Shown here one piece after another: positions 30,625 to 38,395 of a stretch of DNA of 38,658 nucleotides. This DNA comes from Planctomycetota bacterium. Lineage in GTDB: Bacteria > Planctomycetota > JAPUJT01. The notes below the pieces were generated by a model. That model worked only from the letters and a program-made list of their open reading frames with translations. It did no database searches and had not been told where the DNA came from. Made by a program: the position numbers and the translations under genes. The stretch lies in contig JAPUJT010000083.1 of the NCBI GenBank assembly GCA_027296055.1, positions 1 through 38,658 on the forward strand. The letters run 5' to 3'. The stretch's first letter is position 1. Each line of letters begins with the position of its first letter.

Positions 30625-33498
30625 TTACTCGATGAAGTACTCGGCGGTGACGGTAATCGTCGCGGGCAAGGTCGCCTGGTTGTCGTGTATCAACGTGCGG
30701 GCCACGTTCGCCCTGTCCCAGCCGCCGAAGACGTAGACGCGGTCGTTGAGGAAGAACCCGAGGCTGGCCGGGTACTCGACCGCCGCATGCCTGTCCCGCG
30801 GCTGGCTCATGGCCGACGCCACCGTCACGGTACCCCCGCCGGCGACATCGATCACGATCGTGGAGTCGGTCGTTCCACCGAAAACAAAGTCGGTACCGCC
30901 GGCGACAACCACGTTTCCGCTCGTCCCGAGCGTCGAGGCAGTGCCGTACCAGGCTCGCACGTCAAGCGGGTCCATTCCGCCAAAAGCTATCGTCGAACTC
31001 GTCGGTGTTGCGAAGTCGGGCGTGATGATCTCGACCGCCTTCCCGCAGCTCGCCGCGCCGAAAGCAGTATAGGCGCCCCCCACCATGACGACCTGGTTCG
31101 GGGGGTTGCCGCCCGCGGCCTGCATCTGCGAGGTGCGATCGGTCATGCCCATTCCTGGTGTGGTACAGGCCAGGCCACAGGTCGGGTAAGACTCGTTGAG
31201 ACCCATGAGGAGAGGTCCAATCATGGTGTTCTCGAAAAACTCGGCATCGCCCAAGATGCCGAAACATACCCCACCCACGCTGCAATTTGTCGTAATATCG
31301 AAGCCATCGCCTCCGTAGATGACGTAGGCATCGTCCGCCGTGCCGCTGACGTTGTCGGCGCCGGCAAGCCGGGTCTGAGTGGCGAAGATCCGGGTGAAAG
31401 AGTACGGGGTGGTCCAGGGGGTGCCGAGTCCGATCGCTCCGTTGAAGATTCCGTCGTTGAACCCCGCCACGGGGTCGTTGTCGTAGAAGTCGCCGTCCTC
31501 ATCTGCGTCGAGGGCGATCCACGGCCGGAAGTCGTTGCAGGACGGATCGGTGTACGTGAGGAAGTAGACGGCTTCCTGTCCGGGTGACACGGACGCGTCC
31601 CAAACATAAGTGCCGAAACCCCCGAGACCCAGGATCTCGTTGTTGCCGGTGGTGGTTCCTGATGTCGACACGATCGCCCCAAAGAAAATCTCCGGCGCCC
31701 AGTCGAGATCGGTCATCTCATATCCAATGGGGATCGTTGCTGAGCTGCCGCCGGGTCCGATGGGCCCGAAATTGAGCGCAGGGAACTCGTCGACCACCGT
31801 CCCAGTGGGGACTCCGACCCCGGTGGACACCCACGTGCCGTTGGGGTTGACGACCAGATCGCTCGTGTCCCCGTCGCCGTTCGGATCCGGAATAATCACT
31901 TCGATCGAAGGCTCCGAGTGGGGGCCGTTGTTCGCCTGGGCCTCGGATTTCCAGCCTCCGGCTATCAGCACGTAGTCGTCACCCGCCAGGCTGCCCATCG
32001 TGTTGTCCAGTCCGGGAAGAGCGACTGCGTAATGGAAGGCCCTAGACCGGACGAGGCTGGCCGTCACCGTGTAGCTGCCCGCCGTAGGATCGTAAATCTC
32101 CATCGTGTCGAGCGCGAGCCGGAAGCCCGGGTTCGTCGTGCTGTCCTGATTCGTGAGGCCGCCAGCGATGAGGATCTCTCCGTTCTCGAGCAACGTTGCC
32201 GTGTGACCGACGCGAGCCGTGAGCATCGGAGAGATCGTGGTCCAGATCCCCGAGCCTCCGCCGAGGATGTCCACGCCGCCTGTCGCGGAGAGGGCCGTTC
32301 CACCCACCGCATCGAGGACCTGCCCCGACCCGGAGATGTCGATCCCGGACGGTGAGCCCGCCGAGAGCACTGCAGTGTCGAAGAGGCCGCTGGCCTGGAC
32401 CACAAAGCCCGTTCCCAGGTTGATATCGATGAACAGGGCGTTCGTGATCGGCAGCGCCGCAGCGAATGTTGATGTGACGCCGAAGGAGTCGCCAGCGACG
32501 GGAAGCGAGAAGGCACTGGCCGGGCTAGCGGCAAGGTCCGTGATGCTCACAGCCGCGCAGAACTCCACCCGAAGCACGCTCCCGGTCAGCCGCGCCATGG
32601 TCATGCCGTTCCCCACGACACCTTGCACGTCGAGTCCCGGAGGCGTCCCCACCTGGGCCGAGACGACGCTGAAGAACCCGTCGACTATCTGGTTTGCGGT
32701 CAATCCGATGTCAATTCCTGAAGGTCCTACGCCCGGATTCGAGGCATCGAACGTTCCGTTCACCACGAGGGTCGGGGCCGCCCCGAAGCTGATCGAGATC
32801 GTCGAGACGCCTGTCGTCCCTCCGCTGAAGCTGGGGCTCACTCCGAAGGGGAGCGTGATCGGACCTGGGAGAATCTGAAACGCCGTCTCGGGCGTGGCTC
32901 CGACCGCCACGCTGACGGGACGGCTGAACGTGATGTCAAGCGAGTCGCCGAGGCCCGGTGCGCAGTCTCCGTCGACGTCTGTGAAGATCGCGCTCATCAC
33001 GCGAGGGTTCAACTCTCCGGCGATGTCCAACGCCGCGGGAAGCTGGGGCACGGCCAGACCTTGTCCCCCCACGGAGAGGATGTCAAGCTGGCTCGCCATC
33101 ATGTTCAGGCCGGTCGCGCCCAGGTCGATCGGATACACGCCGTTGGGCTGAAAGTTCACCCCTGCAGTCGATTGGATCGAGATCTGGACCTCGTTGGCGC
33201 CCGGGCCGCCGATGACAATCGACGTGCCGAAGGAGCCCCCGCTGGTGAGAGCGAAGGCGGAGTTCGCCTGAGGTGCTCCCTGGACAGTGATGGCCTGCGA
33301 AAACGTGACCGTGAGGGTATCGCCGATGTTCAGCGTCCCGTCCATGTCCACGTCGTTGTACCGCGCGGCGCTGAGGGCCGCGTCCTGTCCTGGACCGGGC
33401 TTCTTGCCACCTCCGCTGCTCTTGTTGCAGCCCGCAGGGGCCAAGGCAATTACCGCGATCGCCACCAGAGGCAGCATCCAGCGTGCACACTTCATCAT
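30625..33498 (-). CDS. Large repeat/kelch lipoprotein-like protein B (three repeats)
   Basis: A 957-residue protein. The signal peptide MLPLVAIAVIALAPAGC ends in a lipobox-like PAGC, and a Gly/Lys-rich linker follows. Three ~125-residue units come next: two carry the Asp/Asn loop (YNDVDMDGTLNIGD and FTDVDGDCAPGLGD) and the third has lost it (ARLTGSVLRVEFC). From about residue 425 a kelch-like domain begins (ARVGHTATLLENGEILIAGG, EIYDPTAG, then more blades) with a D-rich calcium-like stretch (LDADEDGDFYDNDPV) and a cysteine-containing insert (TNCSVGGVCF, YPTCGLACTTP). The C-terminus ends in EYFIE. It is a paralogue of genes A and C; the propeller is very similar to C. GGAGGTAGGGAG is a strong ribosome site. 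A perfect promoter lies 195 bases upstream. Confidence 0.82.
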   Translation of the reverse strand: MMKCARWMLPLVAIAVIALAPAGCNKSSGGGKKPGPGQDAALSAARYNDVDMDGTLNIGDTLTVTFSQAITVQGAPQANSAFALTSGGSFGTSIVIGGPGANEVQISIQSTAGVNFQPNGVYPIDLGATGLNMMASQLDILSVGGQGLAVPQLPAALDIAGELNPRVMSAIFTDVDGDCAPGLGDSLDITFSRPVSVAVGATPETAFQILPGPITLPFGVSPSFSGGTTGVSTISISFGAAPTLVVNGTFDASNPGVGPSGIDIGLTANQIVDGFFSVVSAQVGTPPGLDVQGVVGNGMTMARLTGSVLRVEFCAAVSITDLAASPASAFSLPVAGDSFGVTSTFAAALPITNALFIDINLGTGFVVQASGLFDTAVLSAGSPSGIDISGSGQVLDAVGGTALSATGGVDILGGGSGIWTTISPMLTARVGHTATLLENGEILIAGGLTNQDSTTNPGFRLALDTMEIYDPTAGSYTVTASLVRSRAFHYAVALPGLDNTMGSLAGDDYVLIAGGWKSEAQANNGPHSEPSIEVIIPDPNGDGDTSDLVVNPNGTWVSTGVGVPTGTVVDEFPALNFGPIGPGGSSATIPIGYEMTDLDWAPEIFFGAIVSTSGTTTGNNEILGLGGFGTYVWDASVSPGQEAVYFLTYTDPSCNDFRPWIALDADEDGDFYDNDPVAGFNDGIFNGAIGLGTPWTTPYSFTRIFATQTRLAGADNVSGTADDAYVIYGGDGFDITTNCSVGGVCFGILGDAEFFENTMIGPLLMGLNESYPTCGLACTTPGMGMTDRTSQMQAAGGNPPNQVVMVGGAYTAFGAASCGKAVEIITPDFATPTSSTIAFGGMDPLDVRAWYGTASTLGTSGNVVVAGGTDFVFGGTTDSTIVIDVAGGGTVTVASAMSQPRDRHAAVEYPASLGFFLNDRVYVFGGWDRANVARTLIHDNQATLPATITVTAEYFIE

Positions 33499-33655
33499 CT
33501 CCCTACCTCCAAATGCGGATCACGACCGCGGGCAATTCCATCCCTGCGGGCCGTGTCCGCCAAGACCGAATCCCTAGTGACTTGTCTCGGCTCCCGTGGA
33601 ATCCCAGCCAGGGCTCCGAGTGACTCAAAATCAAGACTGCTGAAAGAGTTACATC

Positions 33656-33678
33656 GTCCGAACCGAAGTCCGAACCGA
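33656..33678 (-). repeat. Two 11-bp direct repeats just after the gene B start site
   Basis: On the plus strand GTCCGAACCGA occurs at 33656-33666 and again at 33668-33678, a period of 12. Reading minus, the copies lie about 8-30 bases downstream of the predicted transcription start, a typical position for an operator. Beyond this, the region 33499-33934 holds only the promoter, the terminator of gene C and an otherwise featureless leader. Confidence 0.6.
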
Positions 33679-33692
33679 CAGAATAGGCGGTG

Positions 33693-33721
33693 ATTATATC
33701 GGTCCCCTGAAATCCTGTCAA
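33693..33721 (-). promoter_or_regulatory. Consensus sigma70 promoter of lipoprotein gene B
   Basis: TTGACA (33721-33716), exactly 17 bases, TATAAT (33698-33693): both hexamers are perfect. Predicted start near 33686, which gives a leader of about 188 bases before ATG 33498. No riboswitch class that I know of is recognisable in the leader. Confidence 0.85.
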
Positions 33722-33861
33722 CACGTATTGGGCCCAAGATCGTCCTCTGGATTACCGATGCCCACCCTCCCCCGGGTGTAGGCCGAGCCTATACAGGAGA
33801 CGAACCGGCCCACCTGAATGTTTCCAGAGATCGGCGATATTCCAGGAGGCCCAGAAGGCAG

Positions 33862-33896
33862 AAAAGGGGGGGGGTCGAGCAGGGCTCGCCCCCCCC
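33862..33896 (-). terminator. Intrinsic terminator after lipoprotein gene C
   Basis: On the minus strand GGGGGGG-CGAGC, loop CCT, GCTCG-A-CCCCCCC forms a 12-bp stem with one bulge, followed by CTTTTCT. It lies about 39 bases after the stop at 33935. Confidence 0.72.
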
Positions 33897-33934
33897 AAGG
33901 GCGTATTCTGGGCTGCCAGGCGGCAGGGACGAGG

Positions 33935-36070
33935 CTATTCGATGAAATACTCGCCCGTATTGCTGATCGTAGCCTGGAGGGCCCCCGCGTTGTCGTAAAT
34001 GAGGTAACGATTCGCGTTGGCCAGCCGGTTCCACCCGCCGAATATGTATACGCGATCCTCGGCAAAGAACCCGAGGCTTGCCGGGTAGGAGACGGCGGCG
34101 TGGAGATCCCGTGCCTCCGACATGTCAGGCATCGGCGTCACGGTCCCTCCGATCGAGGTCTGGACGTAAAGAGAGGAGGCGGTGCTCCCGCCGGCGGTGA
34201 GATCGATCCCGCCTGCCACGAGCACGTTCCCTGTCCCCTCGAGGGAGTTTCCGGACATGTACCAGCCACGCACTCCGAGCGGGTCCAGTCCGCCATAAGC
34301 CATCGTCGAGTTCGCGGGTGTGACGAAGTCGGCCGTGATCTGGTCCACCGCCTGACCGCAGTTCGCCGTGCCGAGCGCCGTGTAGGCCCCGCCGAGCAGG
34401 ACCACATCCTGCGCGGCATTTCCGGATGCGACCGCAACGTGCGCCGTCCGGTCCGTCGCCCCAACGCCCGGAGCCGTGCAGGAGAGACCGCACGTCGCTG
34501 CACAATCTGCCGTACTGCACCCCGAATATGCGTCGTTCAGGGTGGTGAGGATGGGTCCGTTCGTGGCATTGTCGTAGTACTCGAGGTTGCCGAGAGTACT
34601 GAAACAGACCGCGGCGGTGCAAAATCCGGTCAGGTCGATCCCCTCTCCACCGTAGACGAGGTAGGCATCATCCAGAGTGCCATCCACCTGATCGGGACCC
34701 GCGATCCTGGTCTGGCTGTGGAACGTCCGGGTGAACGAGAACGGGGCCGTCCAGGGCCCGGCGAAGCCGACGGCTCCCAGGTAAGCACCGTCAAACGTTC
34801 CGCCCACCGGGTCGTTGTCGGTGAAGTCGCCATCCTCGTCCGCATCGACCGAGATGAAGGGCCGGAAGTCCGCGAGGGAGACGCAGTCTACGGTGAAAAT
34901 GGTGAAGAGGTCCTGCTGTCCCAGGTTAGCGTTCCACACCCAGGCGCCGAATCCTCCGAGCCCGAATATCTCGTTATTGCCCGTTCCGGGGCCGGTGGTG
35001 ATCCCGATGGCCCCTGAGAAGAATAGCTCGGGGCCCCAGTCGTAATCGCCATGCTGCATTCCGGGCGGGATCATGGCATCGCCTCCGCCTGCCGCAATTC
35101 CGCCGAAGGTCGCCGGACCGTTTTCTGCCACGACCGCTCCCGTGGGGACCCCGATTCCTGACGCGACCCAGGTCGGGTTCGGGTTGACCACGAGATCGCT
35201 CGTGTCCCCATTGCCGTCCGGGTCCGGGACAATGACTTCGACGGAGGCGTCGGACGCGGGACCGTTGTTGGCTGTAAGCTCGGAATTCCACCCTCCGATC
35301 ATCACCACGTAGTCGTCGTTCTGCAGGCTGCCCATAATGTTGTCCAGGCCGGGCGTGCGTATCGCCTGGTGGAAGGCCCGCGGGCGCACCATGCTTGCCG
35401 TCACGGTGAAGGTCCCCGCCACTGGATCGAAGATCTCCATGCTGGAGAGTGCCTGTCGAAAAGCCGGATTGGCCGGGCTGTTCGCGTTCGTCAGCCCTCC
35501 CGCGATAAGGATCTCGCCGCTCTCCAGCACGGTCGCCGAGTGCCCGACTCGCGGGGCGGACATCATACTGGTCAGGGAGATCCACTGTCCCAGATTGAAG
35601 CTGCCTGCGATGTCCACGGGCGTGCCGAAGCTGACGACCGCTGTGCCGGTGCCGTAGGTGATGCCCGTCTGGCCCGAGCGGACGTCGATCCCGGAAGACC
35701 CAGGACTGCCCGGATAGACACCGACGGGGTTGAACCCGGCGCCTGCCGCGATCTGGACCGTGACCTGTGTCGATAGGGGGCCGGCCATCACCGTCGAGGT
35801 CCCGAAGGTGTCCGCCGGGAGGGGGAGGGAGAAGACGCTAGCGGCCGTCGGAGAAGGTGCGACGACGCCGACGTCAGCATTGAATGTCACCACGACCAAG
35901 TCACCCGCATCGACCGACAGGGATACATTCACGTCTGTAAACGCGGCCGACTGGATCCGCGGGGAGACCGTTCCCTTCGGGCGGCTGCTGCTCTTGGGGC
36001 AGCCGGCCGGAAAAATCGCCAGAGCGATCCCCACGGGAATCGCCAAGAACCACCGTGTTCGCACTCGCAT
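33935..36070 (-). CDS. Large repeat/kelch lipoprotein-like protein C (one repeat)
   Basis: A 711-residue protein from ATG 36070 with AGGAGG upstream. Signal peptide WFLAIPVGIALAIFPAGC with the same PAGC end as B. One ~120-residue repeat unit has the loop FTDVNVSLSVDAGD. A kelch-like domain then begins at about residue 180 (APRVGHSATVLESGEILIAGG, EIFDPVAG). It follows B nearly blade for blade, including LDNIMGSLQNDDYVV, the D-rich VDADEDGDFTDNDPV stretch, a cysteine insert and an EYFIE end. Since B and C share these details while A is more divergent, B and C look like a recent duplication. It is the gene nearest to the T2SS operon, with about 225 bases between. Confidence 0.82.
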   Translation of the reverse strand: MRVRTRWFLAIPVGIALAIFPAGCPKSSSRPKGTVSPRIQSAAFTDVNVSLSVDAGDLVVVTFNADVGVVAPSPTAASVFSLPLPADTFGTSTVMAGPLSTQVTVQIAAGAGFNPVGVYPGSPGSSGIDVRSGQTGITYGTGTAVVSFGTPVDIAGSFNLGQWISLTSMMSAPRVGHSATVLESGEILIAGGLTNANSPANPAFRQALSSMEIFDPVAGTFTVTASMVRPRAFHQAIRTPGLDNIMGSLQNDDYVVMIGGWNSELTANNGPASDASVEVIVPDPDGNGDTSDLVVNPNPTWVASGIGVPTGAVVAENGPATFGGIAAGGGDAMIPPGMQHGDYDWGPELFFSGAIGITTGPGTGNNEIFGLGGFGAWVWNANLGQQDLFTIFTVDCVSLADFRPFISVDADEDGDFTDNDPVGGTFDGAYLGAVGFAGPWTAPFSFTRTFHSQTRIAGPDQVDGTLDDAYLVYGGEGIDLTGFCTAAVCFSTLGNLEYYDNATNGPILTTLNDAYSGCSTADCAATCGLSCTAPGVGATDRTAHVAVASGNAAQDVVLLGGAYTALGTANCGQAVDQITADFVTPANSTMAYGGLDPLGVRGWYMSGNSLEGTGNVLVAGGIDLTAGGSTASSLYVQTSIGGTVTPMPDMSEARDLHAAVSYPASLGFFAEDRVYIFGGWNRLANANRYLIYDNAGALQATISNTGEYFIE

Positions 36071-36176
36071 CAACTGGATCCTCCTATCAAACCGCTGCGA
36101 TCAATGCCAAGCGATGGCCAAGCAATGCCGAGCGGTCCATCCCCGTCCAGACTGAATGAACCCTCTACTTGCGATG

Positions 36177-36205
36177 TTTGTATCGACATCCGATGCCAAG
36201 GGCAA
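36177..36205 (-). promoter_or_regulatory. Weak candidate promoter of lipoprotein gene C
   Basis: TTGCCC (36205-36200), 17 bases, TACAAA (36182-36177), each four of six matches. It lies between gspJ and gene C. Read-through from the T2SS operon is equally possible; I see no terminator after gspJ. Confidence 0.3.
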
Positions 36206-36295
36206 CTTGCTCCCCAAAAAGGCGCTATGCATCCTGAATGGACGGTGGGGAGACCGGTTTCCTTGCGCGGGGAGGGGCGAGGCGGTGCCGAGTGA

Positions 36296-37015
36296 TCAAG
36301 ACGTGGGGATGCTAATGATGACCTCGAACGGCTCCGGCTCCGCGTCCTCGGGGTCATCATGGAGGCGGAAATCGACGTTGAGCCGGATGGCGAGGGGCGG
36401 CCGGGCAGCGCTCCAGGAGGTCTTCCAGTCGGTATCGCCCACCGCTTCGAGATAGCTCAGATCAAAGATCGTGATACGGTTGTAGACCTCCTCGTACCGC
36501 ACATCACTCCCGGATTCTTGCCCTTCGATGAAAGGCTCCACCCCGCGGAAGAGCGTCTGAAGTCCAGGCTCGGAGCCGGCCTGGAGAGTGTAATGTATCC
36601 GGCTGAACGAGGTACCTAGCTCCTCTCCCGACCCCTCATGATCGCGGGTGGTGACGAAGGAGATCGAATCGGCGTCTCCCTGGTCCTTCCCCAGGAAGGC
36701 CCCCTCGATTCGCGGGATCTTGCTCTGTGCGGAAGGCTTCTTCCCCGAATCACCACCGGGGAGGATCGGCTCGGGTGGTCCGTCACCGGAGGTGGCGGTG
36801 ATCGAATAGGTGTAGACCCCGCGCAGGTCCTGCGCGATCAAGCGAATGATGCCGGCTCGCACACGCTCACGAGTGGAGATCTTCTCCACCTTCTTCTTCG
36901 ACTGCAGCGTCGTGACGAGGACTCCATAAAGGAGCGAGAGAAGGAGCCCCACGATCACCAGCGTGATCAGGACCTCGATCATCGTGAACCCGGACCGCCG
37001 ATCGCTTCGTATCAT
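36296..37015 (-). CDS. gspJ: Type II secretion pseudopilin GspJ-like
   Basis: A 239-residue protein. Prepilin peptidase site RRSG|FTMIEV, with Glu at +5, followed by a hydrophobic helix (LITLVIVGLLLSLLYGVLV). The large soluble head, with residues such as RIHYTLQAGSEPGLQTLFRGVEP, is typical of GspJ, the largest minor pseudopilin after GspK. It would form part of the pseudopilus tip complex with GspI and GspH. ATG 37015 overlaps the gspI stop (ATGA). It is the last gene of the gspF-G-H-I-J run; gspK and gspL/M do not follow. Confidence 0.85.
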   Translation of the reverse strand: MIRSDRRSGFTMIEVLITLVIVGLLLSLLYGVLVTTLQSKKKVEKISTRERVRAGIIRLIAQDLRGVYTYSITATSGDGPPEPILPGGDSGKKPSAQSKIPRIEGAFLGKDQGDADSISFVTTRDHEGSGEELGTSFSRIHYTLQAGSEPGLQTLFRGVEPFIEGQESGSDVRYEEVYNRITIFDLSYLEAVGDTDWKTSWSAARPPLAIRLNVDFRLHDDPEDAEPEPFEVIISIPTS

Positions 37016-37413
37016 CCCCCGCCCCCATCACCCAGATCTTCCCCCTCCAGGGGGAGCCGATAAGAAGAGAGGGAGAGGCTCTCCACCCCGTCCCGGCCGG
37101 GAAAGGTCACGATGACCGTCACCTGGACCACCTGCATCTCCTCTCCCACCGTCTCGACGTTGTTCTGGATGCCCAGGCCAAAGCCCGCGGGAATGTCCTC
37201 CTCCGAGGACTCGAATCCAAGGAGGGCTTCCTCGAGAGCCCGCTGGGCGATGATCTCGGCGCGGCGAGTATTCCGGGCCCGATTGGCGTCGTGCAGGTTG
37301 CGGCTTCGAATGGCCAGGATCGAAAGCAGAACGACCGATACGATCACCAGCGTGGCCATCACCTCCATCAGCGTGAAGCCGGCCTGGCGGATCGGGCGTG
37401 TGGCCGCCATCAC
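37012..37413 (-). CDS. gspI: Type II secretion pseudopilin GspI-like
   Basis: A 133-residue protein. Prepilin site RQAG|FTLMEV with Glu at +5, helix MATLVIVSVVLLSILAIRSRN, then a helix with RARNTRRAEIIAQRALEEALLG, as usual for GspI. It is a minor pseudopilin of the tip complex. GTG 37413 and ATG 37410 are both possible starts; the stop of gspH overlaps them. The C-terminus ends in a Gly-rich stretch (GEDLGDGGGG). It overlaps gspJ by four bases. Confidence 0.85.
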   Translation of the reverse strand: MMAATRPIRQAGFTLMEVMATLVIVSVVLLSILAIRSRNLHDANRARNTRRAEIIAQRALEEALLGFESSEEDIPAGFGLGIQNNVETVGEEMQVVQVTVIVTFPGRDGVESLSLSSYRLPLEGEDLGDGGGG

Positions 37414-37991
37414 GGCCCCCCTCTGTACTGCTCGAACTCCACCTCCCCATTGGTGAAGGAGGCGATGCCGATCAGCGGCTGGAACTTCACGCTCCAGATC
37501 TGATCCTGCTCGTTCACGAGGGTCACGATGTGGGACCCCGTCTCTCCCGTGGGGGAGAAGTCGACGATCGTGGAGCCGAACCCGGTGATACGATCGCTGT
37601 TGGGGAGGATGACCTCCCTGAGCATCACGCCCTTCGGGAGAGACCTCGGAGAGAGAAACTCGCGCTCGCCGAACTCGTCCTCGGGGAGGACGATCCGGTA
37701 GTAGGGGGACTGATCGTCCAGCTGATACTGGATCCCGTACGTCGCCGCCTTCGTGACGGACAGGTGCCGGCAGAACTCCATCGTGGCCGCCACCTCACGG
37801 GTCGCTGCCCGGAGGCGATGCTTCGGGGAGAGCTTGTCCAGGTTGGGCAGAAGGAGGGCGAGGGTCACTCCGATGACGAAGACGACGGCCAGCATCTCCA
37901 TGAGAGTGAAGCCGCCTTCGACACCAGCGCCTCGCTCTCTCTCGCTACCGGCCAGCGGGTGTAGCAATGTTGGACACATCCATGTTCTCAT
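37410..37991 (-). CDS. gspH: Type II secretion pseudopilin GspH-like
   Basis: A 193-residue protein. Prepilin site VEGG|FTLMEM with Glu at +5, helix LAVVFVIGVTLALLLPNL, then RLRAATREVAATMEFCRHLSVTKAATYGIQY, the typical GspH/FimT-like start of the soluble domain. The leader is about 27 residues if ATG 37991 is used; this start overlaps gspG by 47 bases, so a later start (ATG 37979 or TTG 37967) may be right. It is a minor pseudopilin, in order before gspI. Its last bases overlap the gspI start. Confidence 0.82.
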   Translation of the reverse strand: MRTWMCPTLLHPLAGSERERGAGVEGGFTLMEMLAVVFVIGVTLALLLPNLDKLSPKHRLRAATREVAATMEFCRHLSVTKAATYGIQYQLDDQSPYYRIVLPEDEFGEREFLSPRSLPKGVMLREVILPNSDRITGFGSTIVDFSPTGETGSHIVTLVNEQDQIWSVKFQPLIGIASFTNGEVEFEQYRGGP

Positions 37992-38385
37992 CTTCGCCGC
38001 CCTCCTGGCCGTCGGCGCCCAGGGACTTGATGATGTATCCCGAGCTGTCGAGAAAATATAGATAAGGTCGGTTCCACGGATCCATCGGGATTCCTGTCCC
38101 CTCCTTCAGGTAGGGACCATCCCAGTTGCGGAGGTCGCCGGCCGGGTTGGCAAGTTCGTCCAGGCTCTCGGGGAACCGGGCGTTGTCGATCTTGAACATG
38201 TCACAGGCGGTGGAGATGCCCTTGATATCCGCCCTCGCCTTCACCTGTCGGGCCTTCTTCATGCTCTTCAAGACGTTGACGGTCACGATCGTGGCCAGGA
38301 GCCCGATGATGGCGATCACCACCAGAAGCTCGACCAGAGTGAACGCTCGTTTCAGTCTCGATCCGGATTCCCTCTCGCACCTCAT
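37945..38385 (-). CDS. gspG: Type II secretion major pseudopilin GspG
   Basis: A 146-residue protein from ATG 38385, with AAGGAG seven bases upstream. The prepilin segment reads LKRA|FTLVELLVVIAIIGLLATIV; the residue before the cleavage site is Ala instead of the usual Gly. The C-terminal half has the GspG hallmarks PWNRPYLYFLDSSGY and SLGADGQEGGEDENMDVSN, the Ca-binding loop. GspG forms the pseudopilus fibre that drives secretion across the outer membrane. It lies ten bases after gspF. Confidence 0.93.
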   Translation of the reverse strand: MRCERESGSRLKRAFTLVELLVVIAIIGLLATIVTVNVLKSMKKARQVKARADIKGISTACDMFKIDNARFPESLDELANPAGDLRNWDGPYLKEGTGIPMDPWNRPYLYFLDSSGYIIKSLGADGQEGGEDENMDVSNIATPAGR

Positions 38386-38395
38386 GGCGTCTCCT

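Noticed and set aside
33499..33692. c-di-GMP or other riboswitch in the long leader of lipoprotein B
   Set aside because: I looked for the conserved GEMM core and for other common aptamer motifs and did not find them.
26148..36070. CRISPR-like or transposon-like repeats in the repetitive lipoprotein region
   Set aside because: The repeats are protein-level units with diverged DNA. There are no constant-length direct repeats with spacers, no inverted ends and no transposase.
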